In this document: positions 11,659-18,833 of the stretch, in pieces | Layout: each line of letters starts with the position of its first letter | How positions within the stretch are numbered: the stretch's first letter is position 1 | From: DATFVJ01 sp963826515 | Lineage (GTDB): Bacteria > Actinomycetota > Actinomycetes > Streptosporangiales > Streptosporangiaceae | Assembly: GCA_963826515.1 (NCBI GenBank) | Contig: CAWGXI010000005.1 | Coordinates: 186,001-250,000, forward strand | Reading direction: 5' to 3' | Length of the DNA stretch: 64,000 nucleotides | Program-made: the position numbers and the translations under genes | The notes under the pieces: generated by a model | The model's input: only the letters and a program-made list of their open reading frames with translations | Databases searched by the model: none | Told to the model about the DNA's origin: nothing

Positions 11659-12578
11659 GCGGGCACCCCCATCCCGCCGAGCAGCAGGTAGAGCACGGCC
11701 ATCCGGACGCTTACCCCGTTGGCTACCTGCTCGACCACGGTAGATCTCGGCGCGTCGGCGACATCGGCCGCGATCTCGACACCACGGTTCATCGGTCCCG
11801 GGTGCATCACGATGGCGTGCTCGGGCAGCAGCCCCATCCGGGCGGCATCCAGCCCGTAGCGGCGGCTGTACTCGCGCACGCTCGGGAAGAAAGCGGCGTT
11901 CATCCTCTCCTGCTGTACCCGCAGCATCATGATGACGTCACTCTTCGGCACCGTTGCGGTCAGGTCGTAGCTGACGGTGCAGGGCCAGGTGTCGACGGCA
12001 ACAGGCAGCAGGGTCGGGGGGCCGACGAGCGTGACATCCGCGCCCAGAGTGTGCAGCAGCAGCACGTTGGACCTTGCCACCCTGCTGTGCAGTATGTCGC
12101 CGACGATGGTTACCCGCAGCCCCTCGAGCCTGCCGAGGCGGCGCCGCATGGTGAAAGCGTCGAGCAGTGCCTGGGTGGGATGCTCATGGGTGCCGTCCCC
12201 CGCGTTGACCACGCTGCCCCGCACCCAACCGGCCAGCCTGTGTGGCGCGCCTGAGGCGCTGTGCCTGATGACGACGCCGTCTGCGCCCATGGCCTCCAGC
12301 GTCTGGGCCGTGTCCTTGAGGCTCTCACCCTTGGCGACGCTGGACCCCTTCGCGGAGAAATTGATCACGTCCGCTGACAGCCGCTTGGCAGCCGCCTCGA
12401 AGGAGATCCTCGTCCTCGTCGAATCCTCGAAGAAGAGGTTGACGACGGTACGGCCACGCAGGGTGGGCAGCTTCTTGATCGGACGGTCAGCCATCCGCGC
12501 GAGCTCGTCCGCGGTATCGAGGATGAGAAGCGCATCGTCCCTGGTCAGATCGCCTGCCGAAATCAGATGACGGTTCAT
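11655..12578 (-). CDS. pyrB: Aspartate carbamoyltransferase catalytic chain
   Basis: PyrB joins carbamoyl phosphate to aspartate, the committed step of pyrimidine synthesis. The 307-residue product has the carbamoyl-phosphate loop FFEDSTRTRISFE (about residues 51-63) and the aspartate-binding segments HPTQALLDAFT and MHPGPMNRGVEI. ATG at 12578 overlaps the pyrR stop by four bases (ATGA). A longer frame to 12656 lacks homology. No regulatory pyrI chain is nearby, as expected for actinobacteria. Confidence 0.96.
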   Translation of the reverse strand: MNRHLISAGDLTRDDALLILDTADELARMADRPIKKLPTLRGRTVVNLFFEDSTRTRISFEAAAKRLSADVINFSAKGSSVAKGESLKDTAQTLEAMGADGVVIRHSASGAPHRLAGWVRGSVVNAGDGTHEHPTQALLDAFTMRRRLGRLEGLRVTIVGDILHSRVARSNVLLLHTLGADVTLVGPPTLLPVAVDTWPCTVSYDLTATVPKSDVIMMLRVQQERMNAAFFPSVREYSRRYGLDAARMGLLPEHAIVMHPGPMNRGVEIAADVADAPRSTVVEQVANGVSVRMAVLYLLLGGMGVPA

Positions 12579-13351
12579 GACTGCCCCTGCGCGACCTGCC
12601 CGGACGAATGATCTTGTGGCTCGGCGCGCGGGCCAGGCCGCTGCTCGCCACGCCAATCGTCCCGGGGACCGGCACGAGAGTCACCGCGCGAATCGACGCC
12701 CGGATCATCGCGCGGATCGCCAGCCGCAGCGGCCGCGCCGAGCAGCACCGTGTCCTCGCCATCGGTCTCTTCGAGCAGCACCCGGACAACCTCGTGCTGC
12801 GAGGTCGGCAGGTTCTTGCCCACGTAGTCGGCGCGGATCGGCAGCTCGCGGTGACCGCGGTCGACAAGCGTCGCCAGCTGGACTGCGCGCGGCCGCCCGA
12901 TGTCGTTCAGCGCGTCCAAGGCGGCGCGCACGGTCCGGCCCGAATAGAGCACGTCGTCGACCAGCACGACGGTCCGGCCGTCGATGCCTTCCGCAGGAAC
13001 GTTGGTGGGACCAAGCGCGCGGGCCGGGCGCATCCTCAGGTCGTCGCGGTACATAGTGATGTCGAGTGAACCCCAGGGCATCGAACGACCCTCCACCTGC
13101 GAGATGCGCTCAGCTAGCCGACGCGCAAGCGGCACGCCGCGGGTGGGGATGCCCAGCAAGACCACATCGCCCGCGCCCTTGGTTCGTTCGATGATCTCGT
13201 GAGCGATCCTCGTCAATGCGCGCCCTATGTCGGCGCACTCGAGAACCGCCTTACCACCCTCATCGCCGGGTGAACCGCCAGCGCCGGCCGAACCGCCTGC
13301 ACGCGCCGAGGCGCCAGTACCCGGACCAGAAGTGCCAAAAGCAGCACACAC
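12575..13351 (-). CDS. pyrR: Pyrimidine operon RNA-binding regulator PyrR / uracil phosphoribosyltransferase
   Basis: PyrR binds a hairpin in pyr mRNA when UMP or UTP is abundant and lowers pyr gene expression; many PyrR proteins also make UMP from uracil and PRPP. The PRPP signature VVLVDDVLYSGRTVRAA is present, together with the family blocks GIPTRGVPLARRLAERI and SLDITMYRDD. The 258-residue product exceeds the usual 180-195. It has about 30 extra Gly/Ala-rich N-terminal residues and about 45 extra Asp/Arg/Gly-rich C-terminal ones. GTG at 13351 is preceded by AGGAGG eight bases upstream. That ribosome-binding site overlaps a PyrR-type binding loop, implying autogenous translational control of the operon's first gene. 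Confidence 0.94.
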   Translation of the reverse strand: MCAAFGTSGPGTGASARAGGSAGAGGSPGDEGGKAVLECADIGRALTRIAHEIIERTKGAGDVVLLGIPTRGVPLARRLAERISQVEGRSMPWGSLDITMYRDDLRMRPARALGPTNVPAEGIDGRTVVLVDDVLYSGRTVRAALDALNDIGRPRAVQLATLVDRGHRELPIRADYVGKNLPTSQHEVVRVLLEETDGEDTVLLGAAAAAGDPRDDPGVDSRGDSRAGPRDDWRGEQRPGPRAEPQDHSSGQVAQGQS

Positions 13352-13362
13352 GAAAGGGACCT

Positions 13363-13394
13363 CCTTTCCCGCCTCTCCGGACGGGCCTTAAAGG
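13363..13394 (-). promoter_or_regulatory. Putative PyrR-binding RNA hairpin over the pyrR ribosome-binding site
   Basis: On the minus strand the RNA folds as CCTTT / bulge AAGG / CCCG / loop TCCGGAGAGG / CGGG / AAAGG. The loop GTCCGGAGAGGC matches the consensus of PyrR binding loops (ARUCCNGNGAGGYU) at nearly every fixed position, and the purine bulge on the 5' side is also typical. The lower strand AAAGG is the beginning of the Shine-Dalgarno AAAGGAGG. Stabilising the hairpin by PyrR would therefore block ribosome entry. The fold was drawn by eye. Confidence 0.8.
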
Positions 13395-13678
13395 ATGTCT
13401 GTCAGCGTCACGCTACCAGCACCGTCCGCGGCTTCGGGACAGCAACGCGGCGCACCCGCCTAAGGGCCGATACGGTCACAACGCTGCCGCAACGCGAAGC
13501 CCGGGACATTTTAGAGACTCAACACACATTTCGGGCGGCCCGCCGGCCGGGCCGCATGGCCGACAACCGGACGAGAACCCTTGCTACATAGAGTTTTCCG
13601 GCGTGAACGGCCGAACTTGGACGGCCGCCGGACGGCATGGACAAAGAGCGAAGCTTCACCCAGTTTTTGCCGTTCGGC

Positions 13679-13707
13679 TTGACCTGGGCCCGCTCGCGGC
13701 TTACTGT
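13679..13707 (+). promoter_or_regulatory. Probable bldD promoter
   Basis: TTGACC at 13679-13684 and TACTGT at 13702-13707 are separated by 17 bases, a good vegetative sigma spacing in a high-GC genome. Transcription would start near 13714, about 45 bases before the bldD ATG. The box assignment is by eye. Confidence 0.6.
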
Positions 13708-13736
13708 CACTGTCCGTAACCATTACCGTAAGTGAC
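13706..13736. promoter_or_regulatory. Candidate BldD autoregulatory operator
   Basis: GTCACT at the -10/start region and AGTGAC 19 bases further on form an inverted repeat. Between them lies a second set of TAAC/TTAC half-sites (GTAACCATTACCGTAA). Streptomyces BldD binds its own promoter at AGTGA-TCAC type sites, so autoregulation is likely. The exact binding register is inferred. Confidence 0.5.
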
Positions 13737-13758
13737 GAGTGGCCGGGGGGCCGAGAAC

Positions 13759-14253
13759 ATGCCATCCGAGTACGCAAAGGCACTGGGCGCGCGGCTGCGC
13801 GCCATCCGCACCCAGCAAGGCCTCTCCCTGCATGGGGTCGAGGAAAAGTCCCGCGGCCGGTGGAAGGCCGTAGTAGTCGGCTCCTACGAGCGCGGCGACA
13901 GGTCGGTAACTGTCCAGAAGCTCGCCGAGCTTGCCGAATTCTACGGCGTGCCGGTATCTGAGCTGCTGCCTGGCGACGCCGCTCCGACGCCGCTTGCGCC
14001 GACGCCGAAGCTCGTCATCGACCTCGAGCGGATGATCGAGTTGCCCAAGGACAAGGCTGGTCCCCTGGCCCGTTATGTGGCCACCATCCAGAGCCAGCGG
14101 GGCGACTACAACGGCAAGGTCCTTTCGATCCGTCAGGAGGACCTGCGCTCGCTGGCGGTCATCTACGACAAGTCCCCAACCGACCTCACCGAGGAGCTCA
14201 TCAGCTGGGGTGTTCTCGACGCCGAGGCACGCCGCGCCGTCGAGGCTTTCTGA
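13759..14253 (+). CDS. bldD: Developmental master regulator BldD
   Basis: BldD is a c-di-GMP-responsive repressor that holds actinomycetes in vegetative growth. The N-terminal XRE-type helix-turn-helix (KALGARLRAIRTQQGLSLHG, then SYERGDRSVTVQKLAELAEF) is nearly the Streptomyces sequence. The C-terminal domain keeps the c-di-GMP signature RGD, eight residues, then RQED. ATG at 13759 is preferred over an in-frame start 27 bases upstream because it aligns with known BldD proteins and has a G-rich stretch upstream. The product is 164 residues, against 167 in S. coelicolor. It diverges from the pyr operon, its usual neighbour. Confidence 0.96.
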   Translation: MPSEYAKALGARLRAIRTQQGLSLHGVEEKSRGRWKAVVVGSYERGDRSVTVQKLAELAEFYGVPVSELLPGDAAPTPLAPTPKLVIDLERMIELPKDKAGPLARYVATIQSQRGDYNGKVLSIRQEDLRSLAVIYDKSPTDLTEELISWGVLDAEARRAVEAF

Positions 14254-14260
14254 GGGTCCC

Positions 14261-14490
14261 AGGCCCGGCATCGGTTCCCCAGGCCCGGCATCGGTTCCCC
14301 AGGCCCGGCATCGGTTCCCCAGGCCCGGCATCGGTTCCCCAGGCCCGGCATCGGTTCCCCAGGCCCGGCATCGGTTCCCCAGGCCCGGCATCGGTTCCCC
14401 AGGCCCGGCATCGGTTCCCCAGGCCCGGCATCGGTTCCCCAGGCCCGGCATCGGTTCCCCAGGCCCGGCATCGGTTCCCCAGGCCCGGCA
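14261..14490. repeat. 20-bp tandem array downstream of bldD
   Basis: Eleven full copies and one partial copy of AGGCCCGGCATCGGTTCCCC follow each other with no visible variation, starting eight bases after the bldD stop. The period of 20 is not a multiple of three, and no gene crosses it. It could act on the 3' end of bldD mRNA, but no function is evident. Confidence 0.95.
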
Positions 14491-14751
14491 TTCCAGGACC
14501 CGGCCTGTCGCCGCACCAGGCCGTCCGGCATGAGGGCAGGCCGTCCGACCGCTCTGGCCCAGCGGGGGGCGCCCCAATCCGGTCGCATCAGGCCAAAGCA
14601 GTCGGCGCGTGCTGGCTCCGTGCCCGCCAGCCAGCAGGTCGCGGCCACACAGACCCGCCAGCCAGCCGGCCTCTGCCACACAGACCCGCCAGCCAGCCGG
14701 CCTCTGCCACGCAGACCCTTACTGTTGTGCCGGGCTGCTCTTGGCGCCAAA
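14491..14751. repeat. Intergenic stretch with a 31-bp duplication
   Basis: No gene is visible. A unit of about 31 bases beginning CACACAGACCCGCCAGCCAG is present twice between about 14646 and 14710, followed by a partial third copy. It lies between convergent bldD and the HEPN gene. Confidence 0.6.
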
Positions 14752-15171
14752 TCAGGCGGCGAGCACCCCTAGAGTATCCTCGACGAGCCCGAGGAACGTC
14801 TCGGAATCCCGGAGCAAGTCGTCAGCCTCCCGTGCACTGACCGCCCGGGGAAGCCCCGCCTCCGCCGCCGCGCGTTTCGCGGCGCCCGCGGCAAAGAACG
14901 CCGCCCACTCGGCGAGCGCTGGTGCCACGCGCGGGAGAAGCTCCCAGACACTGCGCGGACCGCGCCGGCGCGGCCCGGCAGTGGGCTCCGCCCGCGCCGT
15001 CACCACCGCAGCGGCCGCGCGCAGCGCGGCCAGATGAGCGGCCACATACCGAGTGGCTGGCGCAGGCTCAGCAGCCGCCGCCGCGACGCCTTGGCGGGCC
15101 GACTCGAGCAGCGTCATGATCGACGGCGCCACCCGGGGCCGCTCTGGGCGCACTGTTGTGACTGCGTTCAT
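14752..15171 (-). CDS. SAV_6107-family HEPN domain protein
   Basis: The 139-residue helical protein resembles the actinobacterial SAV_6107 HEPN family (MTLLESARQGVAAA; RYVAAHLAALRAAAAVV; WELLPRVAPALAEWAAFFA; FLGLVEDTLGVL). The biochemical role of this family is not established; HEPN domains elsewhere occur in RNases and nucleotide-binding proteins, but I see no RNase Rx4-6H motif here. ATG at 15171 has GGGAGGT eight bases upstream. The 5' region has a 14-bp perfect hairpin and a perfect SOS box. Recognition of the family is from memory. Confidence 0.75.
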   Translation of the reverse strand: MNAVTTVRPERPRVAPSIMTLLESARQGVAAAAAEPAPATRYVAAHLAALRAAAAVVTARAEPTAGPRRRGPRSVWELLPRVAPALAEWAAFFAAGAAKRAAAEAGLPRAVSAREADDLLRDSETFLGLVEDTLGVLAA

Positions 15172-15197
15172 CGCTGCTACCTCCCTACTCGTGCGGA

Positions 15198-15243
15198 GCG
15201 GTGGCCAGGCGAGGCGCTTCCCCTCGCCGCGCCTGGCCACCGC
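15198..15243 (-). promoter_or_regulatory. Long hairpin in the HEPN gene leader
   Basis: GCGGTGGCCAGGCG (15198-15211) and CGCCTGGCCACCGC (15230-15243) pair perfectly over 14 bases, and GGCG/CGCC inside can extend the stem. It lies about 27 bases before the ATG of the HEPN gene. It has no T-tract, so it is more likely a leader structure than an intrinsic terminator. Confidence 0.6.
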
Positions 15244-15294
15244 GCGGCTGCCCCGGGGGTATTGAGGCCGCCGCGCGGCTCCGCTGACTCTCAT

Positions 15295-15310
15295 TCGAAC
15301 ACAAGTTCGA
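15295..15310. promoter_or_regulatory. Perfect LexA (SOS) box
   Basis: TCGAACACAAGTTCGA is a perfect actinobacterial SOS box (TCGAAC, four bases, GTTCGA). It lies 124 bases upstream of the HEPN gene start and about 460 bases upstream of the kinase gene on the other strand. The HEPN gene is the nearest possible target. Function is inferred from the motif only. Confidence 0.7.
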
Positions 15311-15771
15311 TGAGATGTCCAGCCGATAGCCGGACACGTGTTCGAAGTTACGCGGGAGGTGTGACATTTTCTGGTCCTCCCGGCGGCCTGCGCGTGGCCC
15401 GGCCATGCCTGTGCGCGCCGTGGCACGCGCGCTTGCGGCCTGGCGGCGCCCCCATTGCGATCTATTCCGAGATCATTTGATCGTGGATGTACCGTCGCTG
15501 ACGGTATGCGACCCGCGATGGCACATCCACGGTCACCACTGCAGGCACACGACGGCATCAAGATCGACTGTGGCTCCATAACATGTGCGGCGCCTAACTG
15601 CCACACCCATCTGCCATCGCCGCGCCGGCCTCGGGCGCAAAACCGTGCCGGTCGTGCGCCGCCCGCGACCCCGGGCACCGGGTCGTCACAAACGCGACGT
15701 GAACGGCCATCGAATCTGATGTCATGACCTGTGAATGCAGCGGCAAGGGCCGCGCAGGGAGGCTGACTGGC
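15311..15771. other. Intergenic region upstream of the kinase gene
   Basis: Apart from the palindrome at 15482-15531 I see no gene here. Local AT-rich patches near 15455-15480 and 15700-15725 could hold the kinase promoter but no confident box pair was found. Confidence 0.45.
15482..15531. repeat. Palindromic element, copy 2 (imperfect arms)
   Basis: GTGGATGT on the left and ACATCCAC on the right end the arms. The right arm keeps the core GCGATGGCACATCCA found in the other two copies, while the left arm has decayed (GTACCGTCGC instead of GTGCCATCGC). It is the worn member of the family at 2017-2074 and 45041-45100. Confidence 0.7.
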
Positions 15772-18195
15772 GTGACCGGGCGGGTGGGCACGTTGCTCGG
15801 CGGCCGCTACCGCCTCGGCGAGCCGATCGGGCGGGGCGGTATGGGCGCGGTGTGGCGTGCCACGGACATGGTGCTTGACCGCGATGTTGCGATCAAGATC
15901 TTGATGCTCCACGCCCACGATAATCCCGACGCGAGCGCACGCTTCCGCCGCGAAGCCCGCGTACTGGCCCGGCTGTCACACCCACGTCTCGGCGGTGTGC
16001 ACGACTACGGTGAGGAGGAAGGCCGGGCCTTCATGGTGATGGAATTCCTCACCGGCGAGACCCTGCAGAACCGGCTTGGCCTGGTAGACCGGATACCCGC
16101 GGCCGAGGCAGCCGAGATCGCCGCCCAAGTGGCCGAAGGGCTGCACGCCGCTCATCAGGCGGGTGTGATCCACCGCGATGTCAAACCTGGCAACGTCATC
16201 CTTGCCGAGCAGGGCGTGAAGCTGGTGGATTTCGGGATCGCGCTCGGCGCGGGAGACGACCGGCTGACCGCGACAGGGACGCTCGTCGGCAGTGCGACGT
16301 ATCTCGCACCCGAACGCGGCGCGGGGCGGACAGCGACCCCGGCCTCGGATGTGTATTCACTTGCCGTCGTCCTTTACCACATGCTGGCGGGACAGCCGCC
16401 ATTCGTGTCCGCCGACCCCGTCTACCTCGTCTCCGCCCATGCCCACGAGCCAGTTCCGCCATTGCCCGGCGACGTCCCCGGTGGCCTGGCCCAATGCTGC
16501 CTTGGCGCGATGGAGAAGGATCCGGCGCTGCGGCCAGCCTCGGCGCTCGCGTTCGCTGCCAGGCTGCGTGAAGGAACCAGGCGCGGGCGGCACGCTCTGA
16601 TGACCGATAGCGCGTTGCCGATGCAGTCCGCACTAAGCGGCGCGCTGCGGCCAGACGCGAGCGACACGACACGGCCGGCCGACACGACACGGCCGGCCGA
16701 CGCCACATGGGCGTCAGGCGGACCGGCGCCACGCAACGCATACCCACCCATTGGCGTCCCGCGCAACGGAGGGTCACCCAGGGGAGCAGCCCTACCCGGC
16801 GCGGCCAGGCCACCAAACGGCGCACTCCCCTTCGCCGGACCCGGGCCGCACGCCGCAGCGCCTGCAGTCAATGGATCCGGGCATTCGACCGCGGCCCTGC
16901 CAGCCAGCCGATCCGGGCCGAGCGAACCTGGCACGCGCAATGGAATAGGCACGCAAAGCACACTCGAAAGAGCGGGCGAGCGGGGCGGCCCGGGGACCCA
17001 GGTCGGATACGCAGACCAGACCTGGCCGCCGACTCAGGCCCTGCCCACAACCGAGCACTGGCCCGCGAGGCGGTCACGGCCGCGGCGCAGGTGGCTACCG
17101 GCTGCCGCGGCCGTTGCCGCGATCGTCGCGGGAACCTGGATCGCTATGGCGGCCGCGCGGGCGCCCGGGGCGCGGCACGCGGCGATGCCGAATGAGGCGT
17201 CTGCCCATGGTATGCACGACCACCCCGCCTCGCAGTCCCCGCTGCCCCCGGACTCGTCGCCCGCGACGCCCTGGGTGATCGCCGCGGGTACCCGGCAGGA
17301 CCCTGGTCAGCCGCAGCCGCCACCCTTGCTTGCCCCGCCTGGTACCACGGTGCGGCTGGCGGAAACCCTGGTCAACAATGCGCAGGAACCCGTCACGAGC
17401 GCCACGCTTAACCTGTCCGCGCCGCAGGGGTGGACCGTCACACCCGAGTCCCCGCCGACCGTAGCGTCGGTACCAGCGGGCGGCAAGGCAACGGTTACGT
17501 GGCGTGTCACCGTCCCGGCCCGCGCGAATCCCGGCCGGTTCAACCTAGTCGCCGCCGCCACCTGCCCGGCGGCCGCAGCCTGCGCGGCGGCCCATCTCAC
17601 CGGCAGCGCCGTGGTCCCCCACGCCTCGTTCAGCCAGACCTTCGACAACGCGGGAATCGCGCCGCAAGCGGACGCCGCAGCGGCGAACCTGGACGGAACT
17701 GGGCACAGTTATCAGGCCGAGGCGCTCGCGGGCGCCGGATACCTGCCGGGCGGCGAGGTGGCACACGACGGCATTTCGTTCGAGTGGCCTGACGCACCGG
17801 CCGGTGCGCCGGACAACGTGGCGGCACAGGGCCAGACGTTCCTCATTTCCGCGACCGGCGCCGACCTGGCGTTCCTAGGTGCCGCGGACTTCGGCAGCGC
17901 GGGCGGTAACGGGACAATCTTCTATCGGAACGGTACCCAGCAGTCGTTCCACCTCGCGATGGACGACTGGTGGACCAACCAGCCAACACCTGGCCAGGAC
18001 GAGCTCGCGGTCACCACGGCACACCCAAACGGCCCCCCTGGCCAGCCGCCACTGACCGGTCCTCCGGTAGCGGTCTACTTCGCGTCTATCCCGCTTCAGC
18101 AGGACGCCGCCGTGGCGGCCGTCACGGTGCCCGCGGGGTCACTGCCCGCCAACGGGGTGCCTTGCCTGCACCTGTTCGCGGTCGCCGTGGGCTGA
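15772..18195 (+). CDS. Membrane Ser/Thr protein kinase with NEW3-like and jelly-roll-like extracellular domains
   Basis: The kinase domain (about residues 10-280) is complete: glycine loop GRGGMGAVW, Lys in VAIKIL, HRDVKPGNV (about residue 134), DFG (about 152) and APE (about 178). A long Pro/Ala/Gly-rich linker with short repeats follows, then one membrane helix (about 440-463) after a basic stop-transfer segment. The outer part resembles an NPCBM-associated NEW3 domain (about 520-600) and then a beta-jelly-roll (about 620-806) like those attached to actinobacterial glycoside hydrolases. The expected PASTA repeats are absent. GTG at 15772 has GGGAGG nine bases upstream; ATG 15724 lacks one. 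The ligand is unknown but could be a glycan. Confidence 0.85.
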   Translation: MTGRVGTLLGGRYRLGEPIGRGGMGAVWRATDMVLDRDVAIKILMLHAHDNPDASARFRREARVLARLSHPRLGGVHDYGEEEGRAFMVMEFLTGETLQNRLGLVDRIPAAEAAEIAAQVAEGLHAAHQAGVIHRDVKPGNVILAEQGVKLVDFGIALGAGDDRLTATGTLVGSATYLAPERGAGRTATPASDVYSLAVVLYHMLAGQPPFVSADPVYLVSAHAHEPVPPLPGDVPGGLAQCCLGAMEKDPALRPASALAFAARLREGTRRGRHALMTDSALPMQSALSGALRPDASDTTRPADTTRPADATWASGGPAPRNAYPPIGVPRNGGSPRGAALPGAARPPNGALPFAGPGPHAAAPAVNGSGHSTAALPASRSGPSEPGTRNGIGTQSTLERAGERGGPGTQVGYADQTWPPTQALPTTEHWPARRSRPRRRWLPAAAAVAAIVAGTWIAMAAARAPGARHAAMPNEASAHGMHDHPASQSPLPPDSSPATPWVIAAGTRQDPGQPQPPPLLAPPGTTVRLAETLVNNAQEPVTSATLNLSAPQGWTVTPESPPTVASVPAGGKATVTWRVTVPARANPGRFNLVAAATCPAAAACAAAHLTGSAVVPHASFSQTFDNAGIAPQADAAAANLDGTGHSYQAEALAGAGYLPGGEVAHDGISFEWPDAPAGAPDNVAAQGQTFLISATGADLAFLGAADFGSAGGNGTIFYRNGTQQSFHLAMDDWWTNQPTPGQDELAVTTAHPNGPPGQPPLTGPPVAVYFASIPLQQDAAVAAVTVPAGSLPANGVPCLHLFAVAVG

Positions 18196-18266
18196 TCTTG
18201 TGCCGCGGTGCGAACCCTTAGGCACTGGGCCAAAGCACGCGTGATCGTCTCTGTAGGCTGGCCCGT

Positions 18267-18833
18267 GTGGCTCCACAGATCGATTGGCGGCAACTCGACA
18301 CGGTCGCCTTCACCGCTCAACTTGAGGCGTGTTTGTCCGTTTACGCGGCCGCGATGAACCCGCCCGCCATCCAGCTTCCTGGCAGGCGATCCATAATGGA
18401 GCGGCACCTCGCCTATCCCCGCTTCCGCGGAGTCGCCGCGACAACCAGCGACGAGTCTGGCGCGATTATCGGCTTCGCCTACGGCTTCCACGGTGAGGCG
18501 GGACAGTGGTGGCATGATCTCGTCGTAGCCGCCGTCGCCACCACCGCTGGCCGCGGGCGCGCAGACACCTGGCTCGCCGACTCCTTCGAGATCGGCGAGG
18601 TACACGTGCGCCCGGAATATCAGGGCCACGGCGTCGGCCGGCGCATGATGCTCACTCTCACCGCCGACCGCACCGAGCGCACCGCCGTGCTGTCCACCCG
18701 CGACGCCGATTCGCCCGCCCGGCACCTTTACCGCAAGCTCGGCTTCACCGACCTGCTCAGCCAGTTCCGCTTCCCTGGCGGACCTGAGCGTTACGCGGTG
18801 ATGGGGGCGCCGCTGCCCCTCGCATCAGGCTGA
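18267..18833 (+). CDS. GNAT family N-acetyltransferase
   Basis: The 188-residue protein has a GNAT acetyl-CoA loop, VRPEYQGHGVGRRMM (about residues 113-127), and the later segment LYRKLGFTDL typical of the fold. Such enzymes move an acetyl group from acetyl-CoA to an amine; the substrate cannot be told from sequence. It starts with GTG at 18267, and its 3' end overlaps the convergent metF by nine bases. There is no operon partner: the kinase upstream is on the same strand, 71 bases away. Confidence 0.85.
   Translation: MAPQIDWRQLDTVAFTAQLEACLSVYAAAMNPPAIQLPGRRSIMERHLAYPRFRGVAATTSDESGAIIGFAYGFHGEAGQWWHDLVVAAVATTAGRGRADTWLADSFEIGEVHVRPEYQGHGVGRRMMLTLTADRTERTAVLSTRDADSPARHLYRKLGFTDLLSQFRFPGGPERYAVMGAPLPLASG

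Larger units (their letters stand above)
13395..13758. other. Divergent regulatory region between pyrR and bldD
   Basis: This gene-free stretch serves the pyr operon leftward and bldD rightward. The bldD promoter and a BldD-like operator are listed separately. I could not assign -10 and -35 boxes for pyrR. No other feature was seen. Confidence 0.5.

Noticed and set aside
14261..14490. CRISPR array
   Set aside because: The units are direct, gap-free 20-bp repeats with no unique spacers. The same holds for the array at 55655-55970. No cas genes are nearby.
15185..15406. A 73-codon minus-strand frame upstream of the HEPN gene
   Set aside because: It runs through the SOS box and the hairpin, has no ribosome-binding site and no recognisable domain.
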